A stretch of 64,000 bases of DNA. Origin: Acetobacteraceae bacterium (lineage in GTDB: Bacteria; Pseudomonadota; Alphaproteobacteria; Acetobacterales; Acetobacteraceae). Both the position numbers and the translations under genes were made by a program. The stretch's first letter is position 1; every line of letters starts with the position of its first letter. Shown in pieces: positions 63,898 to 64,000 of the stretch. Location: the NCBI GenBank assembly GCA_947455205.1, contig CANGNF010000006.1, positions 87,992 to 151,991 of the forward strand. Reading direction: 5' to 3'. The notes under the pieces are model-generated. The model saw nothing but the letters and a program-made list of their open reading frames with translations, was not told the origin of the DNA and did not search any database.

Positions 63898-64000
63898 TGC
63901 CCGGCCCGGCCAGCGGCGTCCTGGTGACGCGGCCGGAGCCGGGCGCGGCCGAGACCGCCCGCCGCGCGGCGGCGCTGGGCTGGCGGCCGGTGCTGGCGCC
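63897..64000 (+). CDS. hemD: uroporphyrinogen-III synthase, N-terminal fragment (runs off window)
   Basis: Only about 34 codons are visible. The start MPGPASGVLVTRPEPGAAET with AALGWRPVLAP matches the beginning of HemD, which closes hydroxymethylbilane to uroporphyrinogen III. Its place after hemC and the one-base overlap with the upstream stop agree. Confidence 0.85.
   Translation, partial: MPGPASGVLVTRPEPGAAETARRAAALGWRPVLA

Overview
The window is about 64 kb of very GC-rich DNA (roughly 70 %) with strong G/C at third codon positions. Gene content points to an alphaproteobacterium of the Acetobacteraceae, most like Roseomonas and relatives: metXW, a chorismate mutase-hisC-tyrA block, a phasin, ubiK, an lgt-midA-pgeF-prs group, and four tripartite-tricarboxylate-type (Bug) substrate-binding proteins with no membrane partner in the window. 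The assignment is inferred from gene content; no rRNA, tRNA, CRISPR array or insertion sequence was seen.

Layout. 1-4.7 kb: metX-metW on the minus strand, divergent from a chorismate mutase/hisC/tyrA operon for tyrosine. 4.7-11.1 kb: zinc metallopeptidase, a class III CoA-transferase with a Bug protein, malate synthase G (glcB) and a divergent GntR regulator. 11.3-19.4 kb: gamma-glutamyltransferase-like hydrolase, soluble globin-coupled chemoreceptor, a maleate-isomerase-like protein with a Bug protein, STAS and DUF2283 proteins, polysaccharide deacetylase and an outer-membrane barrel. 19.6-25.5 kb: a hydrolase operon (amidase, FAH-family, Bug protein, M20 peptidase, SGNH esterase) with a 28-bp tandem palindromic repeat inside it. 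25.5-34.5 kb: a catabolic locus under an IclR regulator (SDR; IclR, DUF1537 kinase, PdxA2, frameshifted Fe-alcohol dehydrogenase, cytosolic Asp-box protein, DapA-family lyase, Bug protein, LigJ-like hydratase), mostly translationally coupled. 34.5-38.9 kb: an RND pump and its adaptor.

38.9-64 kb is mostly housekeeping: histidine phosphatase, GST, prs, lipoprotein, pgeF, midA, lgt and hldD on the minus strand; ubiK, ybjN-like, proC, a TetR-like regulator and a phasin on the plus strand; DUF937 and GlsB proteins; mobA-fdhD; a BON-LysM protein; Nudix; the tkt-gap-pgk operon; a PAS-MCP-PilZ chemoreceptor; tsaD; and the start of a heme operon (hemC, a small membrane protein, hemD running off the end).

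The most distinctive elements are the IclR-controlled acid-sugar-like locus with its perfect operator palindrome and a one-base frameshift in the dehydrogenase, the dispersed palindromic repeats, the chemoreceptor ending in a c-di-GMP-binding PilZ domain, and a maleate-isomerase homologue lacking both catalytic cysteines. Several very small genes (22, 41, 45 and 69 codons) are supported by frame, codon use and coupling to neighbours.
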